Below are positions 11,798-23,830 of a stretch of DNA of 64,000 nucleotides, in pieces. Source of the DNA: Siphonodentalium dalli (taxonomy: Eukaryota; Mollusca; Scaphopoda; Gadilida; Siphonodentaliidae); contig CP136066.1 of the NCBI GenBank assembly GCA_032622095.1, positions 187,712,716-187,776,715 of the forward strand, in the 5' to 3' direction. The notes under the pieces are model-generated. The model was given only the letters and a program-made list of their open reading frames with translations. It did no database searches and was not told the DNA's origin. Numbering within the stretch: the stretch's first letter is position 1; every line of letters starts with the position of its first letter. Made by a program: the position numbers and the translations under genes.

Positions 11798-14700
11798 ACA
11801 AGAAAACTAAGATGCATGCATCAGGTCGGCCGTGAACTATCTACCATAGAATTGTTGTAGCTATCGATTATACATTTTGAAACACCTGTCTGTATGTATG
11901 TATGTATGTGTGTATGCGTGAATGCATGTGTGTATGTGTTATAGACTCTAACACTGCTCGAATTTGGTATTTAACGTGTCAACTTGACCTCGCTCATAGG
12001 CATGTTTCTGGACCTTGACCGATCCGACTAAAAATTTGTGTGTATAGGACTACTTCGATCCCGGGAGCAATATGGACGGGTCCAATTTCACGTGGGACCA
12101 TGTTCTCGAACGTGCTGATATAGGCATGTTTCTGGACCAATTGAACAATAGTTTGGCCAGACGCTGTATATACTGGGTACTGTCCAGATGGAGGCGATCA
12201 CAAAAAAAATCCCTAACTAGCCCGAACGAAGTCGAGTACATCAGCTAGTTTAATATATATTTTGGACATTTGTCTGTCTGTTTGTCTGTTAGCTATGGCC
12301 GGGAAAACTGCCGGACAGATTTGACGAAATTTGATACCTAGGGGAAATTATTTCCAGGGAGTATTTTGGACGGGTCAAATCTTGATCCCGACCTGACTTT
12401 GACATTCAAAAAGATCAATTCAAGGTCAAATCTGGTAAAACGGAAGTATTTCAACGAAATTTGATACCTACTGTTACTTTTGTCCCAGGAGTGTTTCGGG
12501 TGGGTCAAATCATGACCCTGACCTGATCTTGACATTCAAAATTGTCAATTCAAGGTCAAATCGGGTATAAAGCCGGGCGGATTTCGACGGGTACTTTTGT
12601 CGTGACTTTTGTCCGGGGAGTGTTTTGGACGGGTCAAATCGTGACCCCGACATGACTTTCACCTTTAAAATAGTCAATTCAAGGTTAAATCGCGCATTTC
12701 TCCGAAAATCAGAGGGGAACATCCCGGACGAAGTGGGGTCCACGAGCTACTATTATATATTTCTAGATTTAGTTACAAACTAAATACCTGTATATTGTAT
12801 AAAGAAATGTTTGACAAATATATCTGTATCAATATTACCATACGGGTCATTAAAATAGATACGACGAAACAAATTTTGAAGGGTGCATGTATCAGGTAAA
12901 TTTTTATATTTCAAATGATGACAGGAATGCAGAAAGTTGAAGTACCTACGTAATACTGGCTATCCGCATGAAGAGATATACATGTATATAAAAACCAGAT
13001 GAGGGATATGTCTGTACAGTTGCTAAACAATTCAGTCATGCAAAAGAGGATCAAAGAGTAAGATACCAAATTGCTGCCTGTGGTAATGTTTTTTAACGAA
13101 ATTCGGGAAAATTAGATTACTCTCACCCTGGTTATCCAGAAGATAATTGTGGAATCTGATGACGATCGGACAAGGGTGTCGTCTGTAGGATCAACCAAAT
13201 TATTTAGCCATAAAAATATTAAAATTGAAGATCACCGCTGGCAGTGATGTCTTCACAAGGACAGTTTGAGAACAAAATATGGCTCACATCTAGCGGTGAC
13301 CCAAAATATCCACATAAGAAAAAGTTCTCCAATAAAAGCTGGCTGCAGGGTGCGCCAATTGATTCAAATTCGAAATTTAGCAGGGTGTACTGCTTGTGGC
13401 CATGTTTTCCCCGCAAATTTGATAGACTGATGGACAAAACCACTGAATCCGTTGAATCAATATACATGTATACATGGATTAATTTATATGCATTGTTATA
13501 CACAGCACTGGTATATAAAGGTACTGAAAATAACTATATTACTAGTATACACAAAATAAACCATATATCATGGCTATGGGTTCTAATATCCGAACATGAC
13601 AGCTGAGAACTTGGTGTGAATTAAAGAGTGGTGGTTTCTCAAGCATATCTAACCCTCCACGTTAGAAACATGCCATTAAATGTCATAAGTATAATCTAGC
13701 TTGAGGACAGAAGTGATCCATAAAACCCCCCTTAATTCAACCAGGTCATCGCGCGATGTATGATCGATCACATGATGATCTAGGGGGATTAAAATTGATG
13801 TATAAAAACAGCACTGCATGTAAATATAAAATAAAATAGTGCTACATCTTATTACAGATTATTGCCATATATAATCAGTGATTATACAGACAGTCTGACA
13901 AAATAAAGTTTCAGTGACACTCTATCCGAAGAGGGGAATAATTTCACCTGTTACAGTCAATGGAGCAATTATGAATCTGGAAAGGTGAAATTTCTAAGTA
14001 ATACTAGATATCGACATGACGCGATAAAATATAACGTAAATGCAATATGGCCGCTGGCGACCATTTTTTCCTATGAAATTAAAAAAATATTTGATAGCTC
14101 TCATCTGATAGATCAATATCAAGATAAATATGAAGTTTGGTGATGATCGGATGAGTGAAGTGGACTGTGGTCTGTGCTAAACAGTTTAGTAATGCTTTAA
14201 AAGATTCTTACCTTAATATTTTTATGTTCACTTTATAAACTTCACTGAGTCATCTTTGTCATGTATTGAGTTTGATATCTTTTGTTAACAGTTTATAAAT
14301 CATGTATGTCTCATGTTTGTTATTTTAATTTATGTGTTTATTATCATTAAATAAAGTTGCATTCCTTAAAAAGATTCTTACCTCAATGTTTTTATGTTCA
14401 CTTTATAAACTCCACTGAGTCATCTTTGTCATGTATTGAATTTGATATCTTTTGTTAACAGTTTATAAATTATGTATGTCTCGTGTTCGTTATTATATTA
14501 TATATACTTTATAGTGTGTTTTCAGAACGAAAAAAAATTGAATAAAATCAACAAATTTGTAAATTTAAAAACAATTCAAACGTTGTTGTATTCCATGTCC
14601 CAGCCCGGACATATACACCAAATTTCAATAATATTCATTGAGAAACAACGGACCAAACGCTATATAACACCCGTATACATCTTTTATCGGACTCGGGTAC

Positions 14701-15207
14701 ATGTTATAGTAGGTACCGAATTGACACACGTCGACTGGGCGAGTTGGCCACGGGGCGATTAGGCCGATTCCGGCACATTCTATAATTTACCGTATGTATC
14801 CGTTTACGCGTAGTTTACTTTAGAAAGTTCCGCAATTAATACCGTAAATAGAGCGACCTTATTTGACAGAGAATGCCTCTGTTATTGATTATCAAGTTGC
14901 TGTACATTAAAAACGACAAATTCACATGCTCGTTCAAGCGCAGTAGTCTATTTCCCCATGTTAAAGGACATCCACAAATACTAAATAACGCTAACCTACT
15001 GCCGAATGTTTGACACGACAACTGTTAACATATTTGGGCTGAATTCATCTGACGCGGTATTATTCCTCAAAATAAACAACAAAACCATCGTTACTTGGAA
15101 ATGTAGTTTGGGCTAACATTTACATAAATCCTCCAGATCAATTATCCGACACACACGTCAGATGAAAAAGTCACATGAAGTAACCGGCCAAATTGGCCGA
15201 AATAAGA
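11798..15207 (+). repeat. Copy C, full ~3.41 kb repeat unit
   Basis: It is nearly identical to copy B except for small indels and one deletion of about 105 bp near 12998, where sequence equivalent to about 9290-9400 is missing. The breakpoints in copy B are next to AGATGA on both sides, which suggests a microhomology-mediated deletion. The region equivalent to 1-1817 is shared by all three copies. High identity implies recent spread. Confidence 0.9.
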
Positions 15208-15619
15208 TAGAAAAATGAACTTAAAAACAAAATCTAACTGGGACAAGAACATTACGAAAAAGCAATAAAGACACCACATGTGTATGTCAAAGATGGGGAA
15301 ATGGCTAATATAAGAGTCATACTGATGATATACTTTCTGCCAAATCCCATTCTCTAAAATAATTCTCTGTATATATTATACAATAGTGTTAATTCAAGTG
15401 CATGATTTAGAGAAATAAATAAGTTTACACCAAACGTCGACAGATTGAAATTGAGGCATTCTACATCCCGCAGGCTAACCGTTAACTCTTCAAGGTACTC
15501 CAAATACATGTCTCAGTTGTGTACGCGTATATCATTGCAAAATATTATATTCTTTCAGGGTTGAATTGAACTGCATTGGGTGTGTTTGTGGCATCATATG
15601 ATGCATGGAATCGCGTTAG
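15208..15619. other. Intergenic or intronic DNA
   Basis: Nothing recognisable apart from AT-rich sequence. If 15620-15865 is a real exon, this would be its upstream intron, ending GCGTTAG with a weak pyrimidine tract. Confidence 0.4.
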
Positions 15620-15865
15620 ATTCATGGCAGTCGTCATGATTCGAGTGCGGACATCTACAAAGACTCGTTCGCCGATGGACGACTGGGCGCAATGTCGCAG
15701 CAGGTACACAAAGAACACGAAGAACAACCATGCAGGAGAAATCCAGATGAATATATGTTCAAGGTCGTTAATTCAGGACTTCTGCATGCTCGGTACTACA
15801 CGAAGGCCTATACTCATCTGCAGAAACGCTCTCTATCTAGGAATATGTTCGAAATAATTTTGTGA
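15620..15865 (+). CDS. Candidate terminal exon, unknown protein (about 81 codons)
   Basis: Between an AG at 15618-15619 and a TGA at 15863-15865 one frame stays open and reads like real protein: charged, low in rare residues, with stretches such as IYKDSFADGRLGAMSQQ and MFKVVNSGLLHARYYTK. An in-frame TAG immediately upstream means that, if real, it is a spliced exon or a decayed gene. The longer frame at 15576-15857 in another phase has an unlikely composition (many Arg, Cys and Met) and is taken to be its shadow. I do not recognise the family. It lies between repeat copy C and the large foldback element. Confidence 0.4.
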   Translation: MHGSRHDSSADIYKDSFADGRLGAMSQQVHKEHEEQPCRRNPDEYMFKVVNSGLLHARYYTKAYTHLQKRSLSRNMFEIIL

Positions 15866-16382
15866 CATTATACTTTATTTTACACAACAACTTATTGTGA
15901 TCTTTACATGCGTTGTGTGGTAGTAGTATGGATGGCTTGTTCTCAAAAATTTATAATGAGTTTTCGGTTTCGGATAATCTCGGTACTAAAAAATTTTAAA
16001 TTATTTGCGTGTAATATCTTTTGTTATTTTTGTTCAACCAAATTTTAAACTCTGTTAATTTTATTAATCGATGTTTAGAAATAGCTTTATACCAATTATA
16101 TGTGTATGGACAGGTCCGAGTCGCTGTAATTTTGGACATTGTGACCATCGGTATGAATGCAAACATTCCAGTGTTTATCAATCAGACACAACCCATACAT
16201 CATATAATTGTCATACCTGAAATAATTTGACACCATTACTCTTACATGAATAATAAAGAGCGTTTATTCTGTACTTCTCCATCCCGATGAAGTTATTGAG
16301 TATATGACACGTGTGCATTATCGCGAATTATAAATTATTGAGATGTTGTACTATTTTGAAAGCAGTCACGATATTTGAGCGT

Positions 16383-16604
16383 GTCCAAAAAATTTCAAAA
16401 ACTTCCAAAACTTTCAAAAATTTCAAAAATTTCAAAAACTTCAAAAATTTCAAAAACTTCAAAATTTTCAAAAACTTCAAAAATTTCAAAAATTTCAAAA
16501 ACTTCAAAAATTTCAAAAATTTCAAAAACTTCTAAAAATTTCAAAAACTTCTAAAAATTTCAAAAACTTCCAAAATTTCCAAAAACTTCAAAAATTTCAA
16601 TATA
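16383..16604 (+). repeat. AAAAATTTC/AAAAACTTC minisatellite, left arm
   Basis: Nine to twelve base units of TTCAAAAA(C/T)TTCAAAAA-type sequence in the left arm of the foldback. The long KNFKNF-type open frame here is purely a product of the repeat. Confidence 0.9.
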
Positions 16605-17016
16605 ATGAAGATGACGAGCAACCAATTTTCGACTGGCCTGAGGCATTACGTTATGGAATGAATAACGACAGCGGATCAGAATGTGATAATACACGCAATA
16701 ATAGAAGTTACTTTGATGTTGTTGTTATGAATATAATTTTATCAACATTACGTATTAACAGTTTATTGAGTTATGCATACATATAGTACGTCACTTGGAC
16801 ATTTTATCAGTTTATCACGTGATCACTAAATGTGGCAATCGGGTATCCACCGATGCCTGCAATGTATTATTTATAATAATTGGACTAATTTATCTCACGT
16901 AAATAATACTCTTAGTTGTTCCAATAAAATAGTTATCAAATTCGATCACCAATAGATTTGACTGTGGAATATAACGACCTTTAACTTATTTATCGATCTA
17001 TGTTAGAACATGGTCT

Positions 17017-17096
17017 TATAAATGTCAAGATTCAGTTCATTCGTGTAGTAATTTCGTATCAGTTAAACGCTCTTCATTCGTGTATTACCAACAGGT
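17017..17096 (+). promoter_or_regulatory. Possible promoter and first-exon donor in the foldback loop
   Basis: TATAAA at 17017-17022 sits exactly where the left arm gives way to the loop. An initiator-like TCATTC follows about 20 bp later, and a strong donor CAG|GTAAGT lies at 17094/17095. The order suggests a short non-coding first exon, but no downstream exon is identified. This is a weak motif-based suggestion. Confidence 0.25.
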
Positions 17097-18120
17097 AAGT
17101 TGCACTATTTTTGAAAGCAATCAAGGTGGCGTACCTCGGTGTGACATTTTCATTAAATTACAATAACCTTCGGCTGTGGTGTAACATGTTTATAGTTTAT
17201 AGTCAAATAACCCAGAGTGATTTAATTCACAATGAAGTACACTGACACTCCACTGATAATTGACATACAACTGTATAAGTGAACATCAAGTAATGTGTGG
17301 CTCCAATGTGTGGGGGATAAAGGACATCATACTGTTTTGACTAAATGACGATAAATTATTGAGAATGAATAGACTCGATCGCGCGCTTTATTATTTACGT
17401 ACAAGGTCATACTTCTCTATAGACAGTGACTATTTTATTCCAGTGTCTGTGAACGCATGGCTAACCTACATTCCAGAAATTCATTCAGATGCGATATGTA
17501 TTGTTTATCCAGAGCTTAAGTGTGTAAACATCACATTTTGCTCGTCACGCTATGACCGCAGTCAGTCCATGTAAACATGATACAATTGTACCTGAGCTTA
17601 TCGGCTGATGAGTAAATCCAATGATAAGCTGACAATATTTACGCATGGTCAAATTAGATTCATGCATAAAGGTAAGGTAATTTTTGTTATGGTCATGTTT
17701 TTTGTTAAGACCATGTTCTAACATAGATCGATAAATAAGTTAAAGGTCGTTATATTCCACAGTCAAATCTATTGGTGATCGAATTTGATAACTATTTTAT
17801 TGGAACAACTAAGAGTATTATTTACGTGAGATAAATGAGTCCAATTATTATAAATAATACATTGCAGGCATCGGTGGATACCCGATTGCCACATTTAGTG
17901 ATCACGTGATAAACTGATAAAATGTCCAAGTGACGTACTATATGTATGCATAACTCAATAAACTGTTAATACGTAATGTTGATCAAATTATATTCATAAC
18001 AACAACATCAAAGTAACTTCTATCATTGCGTGTATGATTACATTCTGATCCGCTGTCGTTATTCATTCCATAACGTAATGCCTCAGGCCAGTCGAAAATT
18101 GGTTGCTCGTCATCTTCATT

Positions 18121-18290
18121 ATATTGAAATTTTTGAAGTTTTTGGAAATTTTGGAAGTTTTTGAAATTTTGGAAGTTTTAGAAATTTTTGAAATTTTGGA
18201 AGTTTTTGAAATTTTTGAAGTTTTTGAAATTTTTGAAGTTTTTGAAATTTTTGAAATTTTTGAAAGTTTTGGAAGTTTTTGAAATTTTTT
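18121..18290 (-). repeat. GAAATTTTT/GAAGTTTTT minisatellite, right arm
   Basis: Inverted counterpart of the minisatellite at 16383-16604, about 50 bp shorter, showing that the two arms have changed repeat number independently since the inversion formed. Confidence 0.88.
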
Positions 18291-18877
18291 GGACACGCTC
18301 AAATATCGTGACTGCTTTCAAAATAGTACAACATCTCAATAATTTATAATTCGCGATAATGCACACGTGTCATATACTCAATAACTTCATCGGGATGGAG
18401 AAGTAAAGAATAAACGCTCTTTATTATTCATGTAAGAGTAATGGTGTCAAATTATTTCAGGTATGACAATTATATGATGTATGGGTTGTGTCTGATTGAT
18501 AAACACTGGAATGTATGCATTCATACCGATGGTCACAATGTCCAAAATTACAGCGACTCGGACCTGTCCATACACATATAATTGGTATAAAGCTATTTCT
18601 AAACATCGATTAATAAAATTAACAGAGTTTAAAATTTGGTTGAACAAAAATAACAAAAGATATTACACGCAAATAATTAAAAAAAATTTAATACCGAGAT
18701 TATCCGAAACCGAAAACTCATTATAAATTTTTGAGATTAAAACTTTTTTTTGTTGAAAATTTTGAAAAAATATTTTGGGTTTTGAATTTTTTTTTTTGGG
18801 GAATATTTTAGTACAAACAATTTTACCCCCAAAAAATCTATTTTTAGATGTGGGGGTAACAAGCCATCCATACTACT

Positions 18878-19700
18878 TGTGGTGGATTGGATAGAATATC
18901 AAATTATTGTCCAAGAAAAGAGATTTGCTATCATTCCCAAACACCGTGATGTCCGGTCAAATTCGCTGATGGGTCTGTAGTTACTATAAGTCAAGGTCAA
19001 GTTTTGGCACAGTTTCTAAACAGAAGGTAAATTTTAAGTTACAAGGGGTGACTTCGAGATCGGTCGCAGCTAGTCACAGCCGGATTTGGGACCTCGAAGT
19101 TACCATAACCAGGATATGTGACGTCACGTTTCCCCCAAATCCTGATCAGGTTGCGAGTTCCCGTACTATCGATCAAATCCAAAACGGCCGACTGAATAAA
19201 TGAAACAGGCGGAAAAACCATTGAATGGTTTTTCTGGAGTGAATGTGTAGTTGATACATGTAGAGTTTTATCTTTGGTTTCATTTGGTTGTTTTACTAAA
19301 ACATGTATCTATCTAATTTTATGAAACTATTTTGGAAAGGTGGAGTTTATAGTTAATTCGATGTTTTTTTGTATATGCATTGGCCATCGATCTGTACGTC
19401 GATATGCCTAGGCCTCTATAAAAATAATGTTTATTGAGGCTCTTAAAGTATAAAATATATAGCACGGGGTCTAATCAACAGATAACCCAATATAGTTTAT
19501 GAGACCAGACCCTCAAATTCGATGATTAAATTACAGGAAATTCATGTTGTTTGTATGGGATACTGAAAGTGACATTCGTTGCGGCTGCAGCCGCGGTCAT
19601 AGTCGTTCGAGATTCTTCGGATATGGACATGCGCAGACTTATATCCGATATAAGCTGTGACCGAAGCTGCGACCGATCTCGAAGTCACTCAAGTACTTCG
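18878..19700. other. Intergenic DNA with a ~35 bp inverted repeat pair
   Basis: GTGACTTCGAGATCGGTCGC at 19049-19068 (extending to about 19081) is repeated inverted at about 19653-19688, next to the minisatellite that follows. This could be a degraded foldback element of about 640 bp. No gene is supported. Confidence 0.6.
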
Positions 19701-20033
19701 AATCGGGCGGCTGGTTACTACGAATCGGGCGGCTGGTTACTATAGGAATCGGGCGGCTGGTTACTATAGGAATCGGGCGGCTGGTTACTATAAATCGGGC
19801 GGCTGGTTACTTTTAATCGGGCGGCTGGTTACTTTTAATCGGGCGGCTGGTTACTATGAATCGGGCGGCTGGTTGCTATAAATCGGGCGGCTGGTTACTT
19901 TTAATCGGGCGGCTGGTTACTTTTAATCGGGCGGCTGGTTACTATAGGAATCGGGCGGCTGGTTGCTATAAATCGGGCGGCTGGTTACTTTTAATCGGGC
20001 GGCTAGTTACTATGAATCGGGCGGCTGGTTCAT
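19701..20033 (+). repeat. 22-24 bp minisatellite, about 15 copies
   Basis: The unit is AATCGGGCGGCTGGTTACT followed by a variable ATAGG, ATA, ATG or TTT. The order of variants (for example ATA, TTT, TTT, then ATG or ATAGG) recurs, so the array grew by duplication of blocks of three or four units. The open frames across it (NRAAGYY, SGGWLL, IGRLVT readings) are repeat artefacts. Its GC content is far above that of the surroundings. Confidence 0.95.
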
Positions 20034-21206
20034 TTAAGACAAGGATCAGTCTAGTGCTCAAACTTTGACAATAACTGTCTTAGTTTGTCCTTCATATAAG
20101 TAAAACAGTAGACCCAAATACTCTTATTGAATAGACTGTTTCCTGATATTCCAAAACTGCATTTGCGTGGAAATCTCAAAACTTATATATAGCAATTACA
20201 CCAGAAAGCATTCTTTTCAACTAATGACATTTGGTGGGAGCCAATAAACATTATATCCACTTTCCTATATATTATAGCGTCTTCTTCGTCAGCATGCTGT
20301 AGAGACTTGTAACTTTTCCTACAATTCGTCATCGTCATCGAAAAGCAACTCACAACTCATTAAATGTCTTATAATGTTGCCATTTAATGTTCTTGTAACT
20401 TTGTCTATGAATTCGATATTAGTAATTATTACCATAGGTCCTTGTGCATGAAAAATAATAAAATACCAATATTTGTTGTTATTTTAGTATTTTTCCCCAG
20501 GGGCCTGCGATTCTTACATGCAACTCTGTGTAACTCAGCATACCAAAATCACTTGTTATACAATTCGTTATAACCAATAACCATTCACTTGCAATTCGAC
20601 AAAAATGTTGAACTCAATATTGCACGATGGTATGCAATATACTATGAAATTGAAATGATCGTGCACTCGCAGTGCAATTTTGCCCGTAATGTAACATTAG
20701 TTGGCATTGGAGATTTACCGTATAGTTCGAGACCCTCCATGAGATCCGCATCCACTAGTATTAGGCTGGGTTCACACACTCCTAAATTTACCTGGCATAT
20801 TTTGCAGGCATTTCAATACAGAAAGCTACAATGTGCCAGAAATATAACACAAACATGCTTAGGCCAAAACAAAAAGTGTTTTGGTTCTCGGGCAATTTTT
20901 TTTTCTTCAAATCAATGAGGGAGGGAGGGTTTTATTTTTATTTTTTATTTTTTTTCTGCGCATAATAAGCATGGACAAAGATACCTTCCTCTGTCTAGTA
21001 ATAACCAGAAAGGTAGAGGGAACTGTTATGCATATAAACTCATTTAGTCTTATATAAAAATGACATTGTACTACCGGTACCAGTGTATGACTGGGATTAC
21101 CTAACAATATATAATGCCCCTGACATTAACTACTGTTATTGTTGATAACCACGCCTGCCATAAATTGCCAGACTGAATTATAGCAGGTTAGACATCACAC
21201 GCCGAT
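20034..21206. other. Intergenic DNA, no gene supported
   Basis: A 109-codon open frame at 20589-20918 has no family features. GGCTGGGTTCACACACTCC at 20765-20783 looks like a single transposon end without a partner. A T-rich run lies at 20929-20956. Confidence 0.45.
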
Positions 21207-21523
21207 ATGTCTGACAACAAGGAACGACGTGTTTCAAATTTGGTGGACTTACTACCAGATTTCGCTGGATTGTTCTTCAATTCGACTGGCACTTAATTGA
21301 AATCGGGACAGCAAGGATACAAGTACTTTAGTGAAGGCTACATACATTCAGTTTCAATGTTTATTTGCGACGACAAGCTCTTTATTGCATGGGTCAAATT
21401 ACCACCGAAGCATGATGGAAAATGAACCTACACATGGCGTCCATTTTGAGATAAATTGTTCGATAATTTCTGATATGCACTGTTCTTGTCAAGCTGGATA
21501 TGTAACACATAATAAATATTAAA
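21207..21523 (+). pseudogene. Decayed SWIM zinc-finger-like protein fragment
   Basis: From ATG 21207 the frame reads MSDNKERRVSNLVDLL and continues, across an in-frame TAA at 21294, to GYIHSVSMFICDDKLFIAWV, ending at TGA 21423. After a frameshift near 21415, the frame with GVHFEINC...DMHCSCQAGY follows to 21523. A GYI-x-SV segment followed by a hydrophobic strand and CxCxAG matches the start of SWIM-type zinc fingers seen in transposon-associated invertebrate proteins; the later Cys-His pair is absent. The stop, frameshift and truncation make it non-functional. The family call is inference from motif pattern. Confidence 0.5.
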
Positions 21524-23300
21524 TGTTATTATAATATATCTCTTCACAATAGACGCACGATCTATCAATTTATCGATGGTGTACCATACAGTTTCCCTAT
21601 TTCGATAAAAATTCGAGGACTTGTATGTTTTCATCCGTTGTAGTCAGTTTTTTGTACTTTTTCGAAGATGCACCATACTGGTATCAAAAAGTGTTCCATG
21701 TCATAATTGATTGTTTTTTTCTGGATAATGATACATATTCTAATAGAAGGGCAATATTGGATCCTATACTGGACTTATGATCGTGAACGTATTGATCATA
21801 TATGGAGATGGTTTTGTCATCGACCGCCTTCAACCTCTTTGACTAAACTATCTATCTATACGTACGTAGCAGCCCACCATGCATCCTTCCCGATACACCA
21901 AAGCATCTGATATTTGTTTTTTTCTTTATTAACTCCTTAGTCACTAATTTAGAATTTGAAAATACCACGCCTATACAGAAAGTGGGGGCAATGCCATAGA
22001 CATAGGTTCCAATACATACGGCATATATTGCTATATAGTGTTTATATATGTCCTAGAATAATATAGGGACTGTTTGTCGTGTGTATGGAGCCTCTGTGTG
22101 TTGTAACTTGTAATAATGTTCCCACAATGACGTAGAGCAGACCACCCTATTACCAAGAAGGGCGTTATGGAACAACATCTGTACAATATATAATAATCCT
22201 TTTATTTCAGACAAAAAGAACGCCCTTATCCCTGCCACGTGGGCGTGTATGGGCTATGTAAAAACGTGACTTATATATCTAAGGAATTAATAAAGACATT
22301 TAAATTAAAAAACAAATGTTATAATAACAATTAATAATCTTCATAATTGGCACATTACGCGTATAGAACAAACATGTTTCAGTATATTGAGAAATTATTT
22401 TTCATATCACAGTTCTCTAATATTCCATTGGTCTGTCATAATGTTTGTATATGTAAGTCCACGTATAAATGCCATGAATACCATTTATTCACAAAATATA
22501 CCAATAAATGCTGTATAATGTACCAAATCTAACCATCACAAATCCGAAAGCTACCAGGAAAAGGCGCCCTAATCAGCCTGTATTAATCGACAACAGGTGA
22601 ATTTAACAGGTGCTGTCATATACTTTGGCAATTTTAGTGTCCCTCTTTCCCCAACAAATCATCCCTAGGAGATTATAACACTATGTGGTACATTATCTCA
22701 AATGTGTACATAGTTTGATAGTTTTAACTAATAAGCTTATCTAGCCCTTCCTAATCCCCTCATCATATTTCCATTTGTCACCTCTCTGGCTCAGCGTGAC
22801 ATTTCATAATTTACTAATCCAAAAAGCCCATAGGGCGAAGCTTTAGGATTCTGTTACTGTTATATTATTATATTGTGTCAACTTACATGAAACCAATACT
22901 CTTTTATACAAAACAAAATCAAAGCGACAGAGAGTAAGCCGGTAAAATGAGTCTTTTTGTCTAACCGCCTGTTCGCAGAACCGACCATTTCTCCAGGCTG
23001 TATAATGCAATTATCTCATTGGCTCACACAGCTAATTGCGGTAGGGTCAATTGTATAAAGTTACAATTAGTGTAAGTTGTTCACAGTGACTAATTGTAAG
23101 AAGAGCATGAGGATCAGCTAATCATTTTCTTAATTGTAGTCATCTACTTCATGTTGTAAGCCTGCAAGTCACCTTTTAACACATTACATGTTAGAGCTCA
23201 ATGCACACTAATATTCAACACATATCTGCTAAAAAATTATATAAAGTTAATATGTACCACAGCTAACCACGTGAGAAGTAAAGTAAAAATTCCAGTTAAA
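21524..23300. other. Intergenic DNA, no gene supported
   Basis: AT-rich sequence without recognisable exons. Open frames of 60-70 codons on both strands have compositions expected by chance. Confidence 0.45.
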
Positions 23301-23304
23301 TTTT

Positions 23305-23830
23305 ACATGCTACGATGCTACGATGCTACGGAGATTTACCTGTAAATAACACGGAATTTTCTTACAGTAATCAATCATACAGGTATTTGAAGGCAAATTT
23401 TTACATAACCGTTGCATATGGAACTATCGATATTTTGCTTCTCGTGTTAGGTTTTGTAATGCATTTTATACTCACGTTGCTGTTCTGGTACCATATGGTT
23501 TTATATGAGAAATGCCTGCAAAGCATACCGTGCAAAATTGCCAGTGTGTGAACGTACACTACAGGTATTCGTTCACACACTCGCGAGTTTTCACGGTATG
23601 ATTTACAGGTATTTCGTCATATATAACCATATTGTGCCAGAATATGAACCGAAACATGGATATACAATCCATCTGTACCAAAGCTAACGACATAAGTAAC
23701 ATTTCTGTAGTTCCACATTGACGGTGCCACTCACATTTGCCTTCAAATAGATGTATGATTGATTCTTGCAAGATAATTGTATGCTTTATATTTACAGGAA
23801 AATTTCGATAGCATCGCTGCAAGTGCATCG
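23305..23830. repeat. Diverged inverted repeat, ~250 bp arms
   Basis: 23310-23557 and 23558-23828 are diverged inverse copies meeting at CCAGTGTGTGAACG...CGTTCACACACTCG. Both contain the phrase giving FWYHMV or FWHNMV (TTCTGGTACCATATGG type). A third partial copy in + orientation lies at about 24245-24370. The matching open frames (23315-23551 +, 23559-23828 -) follow from the repeat; whether it derives from an exon is unclear. Confidence 0.7.

Larger units (their letters stand above)
15922..18877. mobile_element. Large foldback element with ~1.1 kb inverted arms
   Basis: 15922-17018 is the near-perfect inverse of 17706-18877. Outer ends are AGTAGTATGGATGGCTTGTT and its complement; inner ends are TGGTCTTA and TAAGACCA. 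The arms enclose about 690 bp of unique sequence. Each arm carries the same minisatellite of AAAAATTTC/AAAAACTTC units. The right arm also has a low-complexity insert of about 120 bp (18736-18857) near its outer end. Long arms with internal tandem repeats around a short loop resemble Drosophila FB foldback elements. No transposase is visible. The mirrored 69-codon frames (16021-16230 +, 18447-18656 -) are a consequence of the inversion. Confidence 0.85.

Noticed and set aside
16311-16535. KNFKNFKNF-type repetitive protein
   Set aside because: Product of the AAAAATTTC minisatellite; mirrored by equally long frames on the other strand and in the other foldback arm.
19701-20033. CRISPR-like array
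   Set aside because: No unique spacers: only 3-5 variable bases lie between conserved blocks, and the setting is an animal genome.
19551-20068. NRAAGYY / SGGWLL / IGRLVT repeat protein
   Set aside because: Frames of the 22-24 bp minisatellite; unit length is not a multiple of three throughout, so no single protein repeat is maintained.
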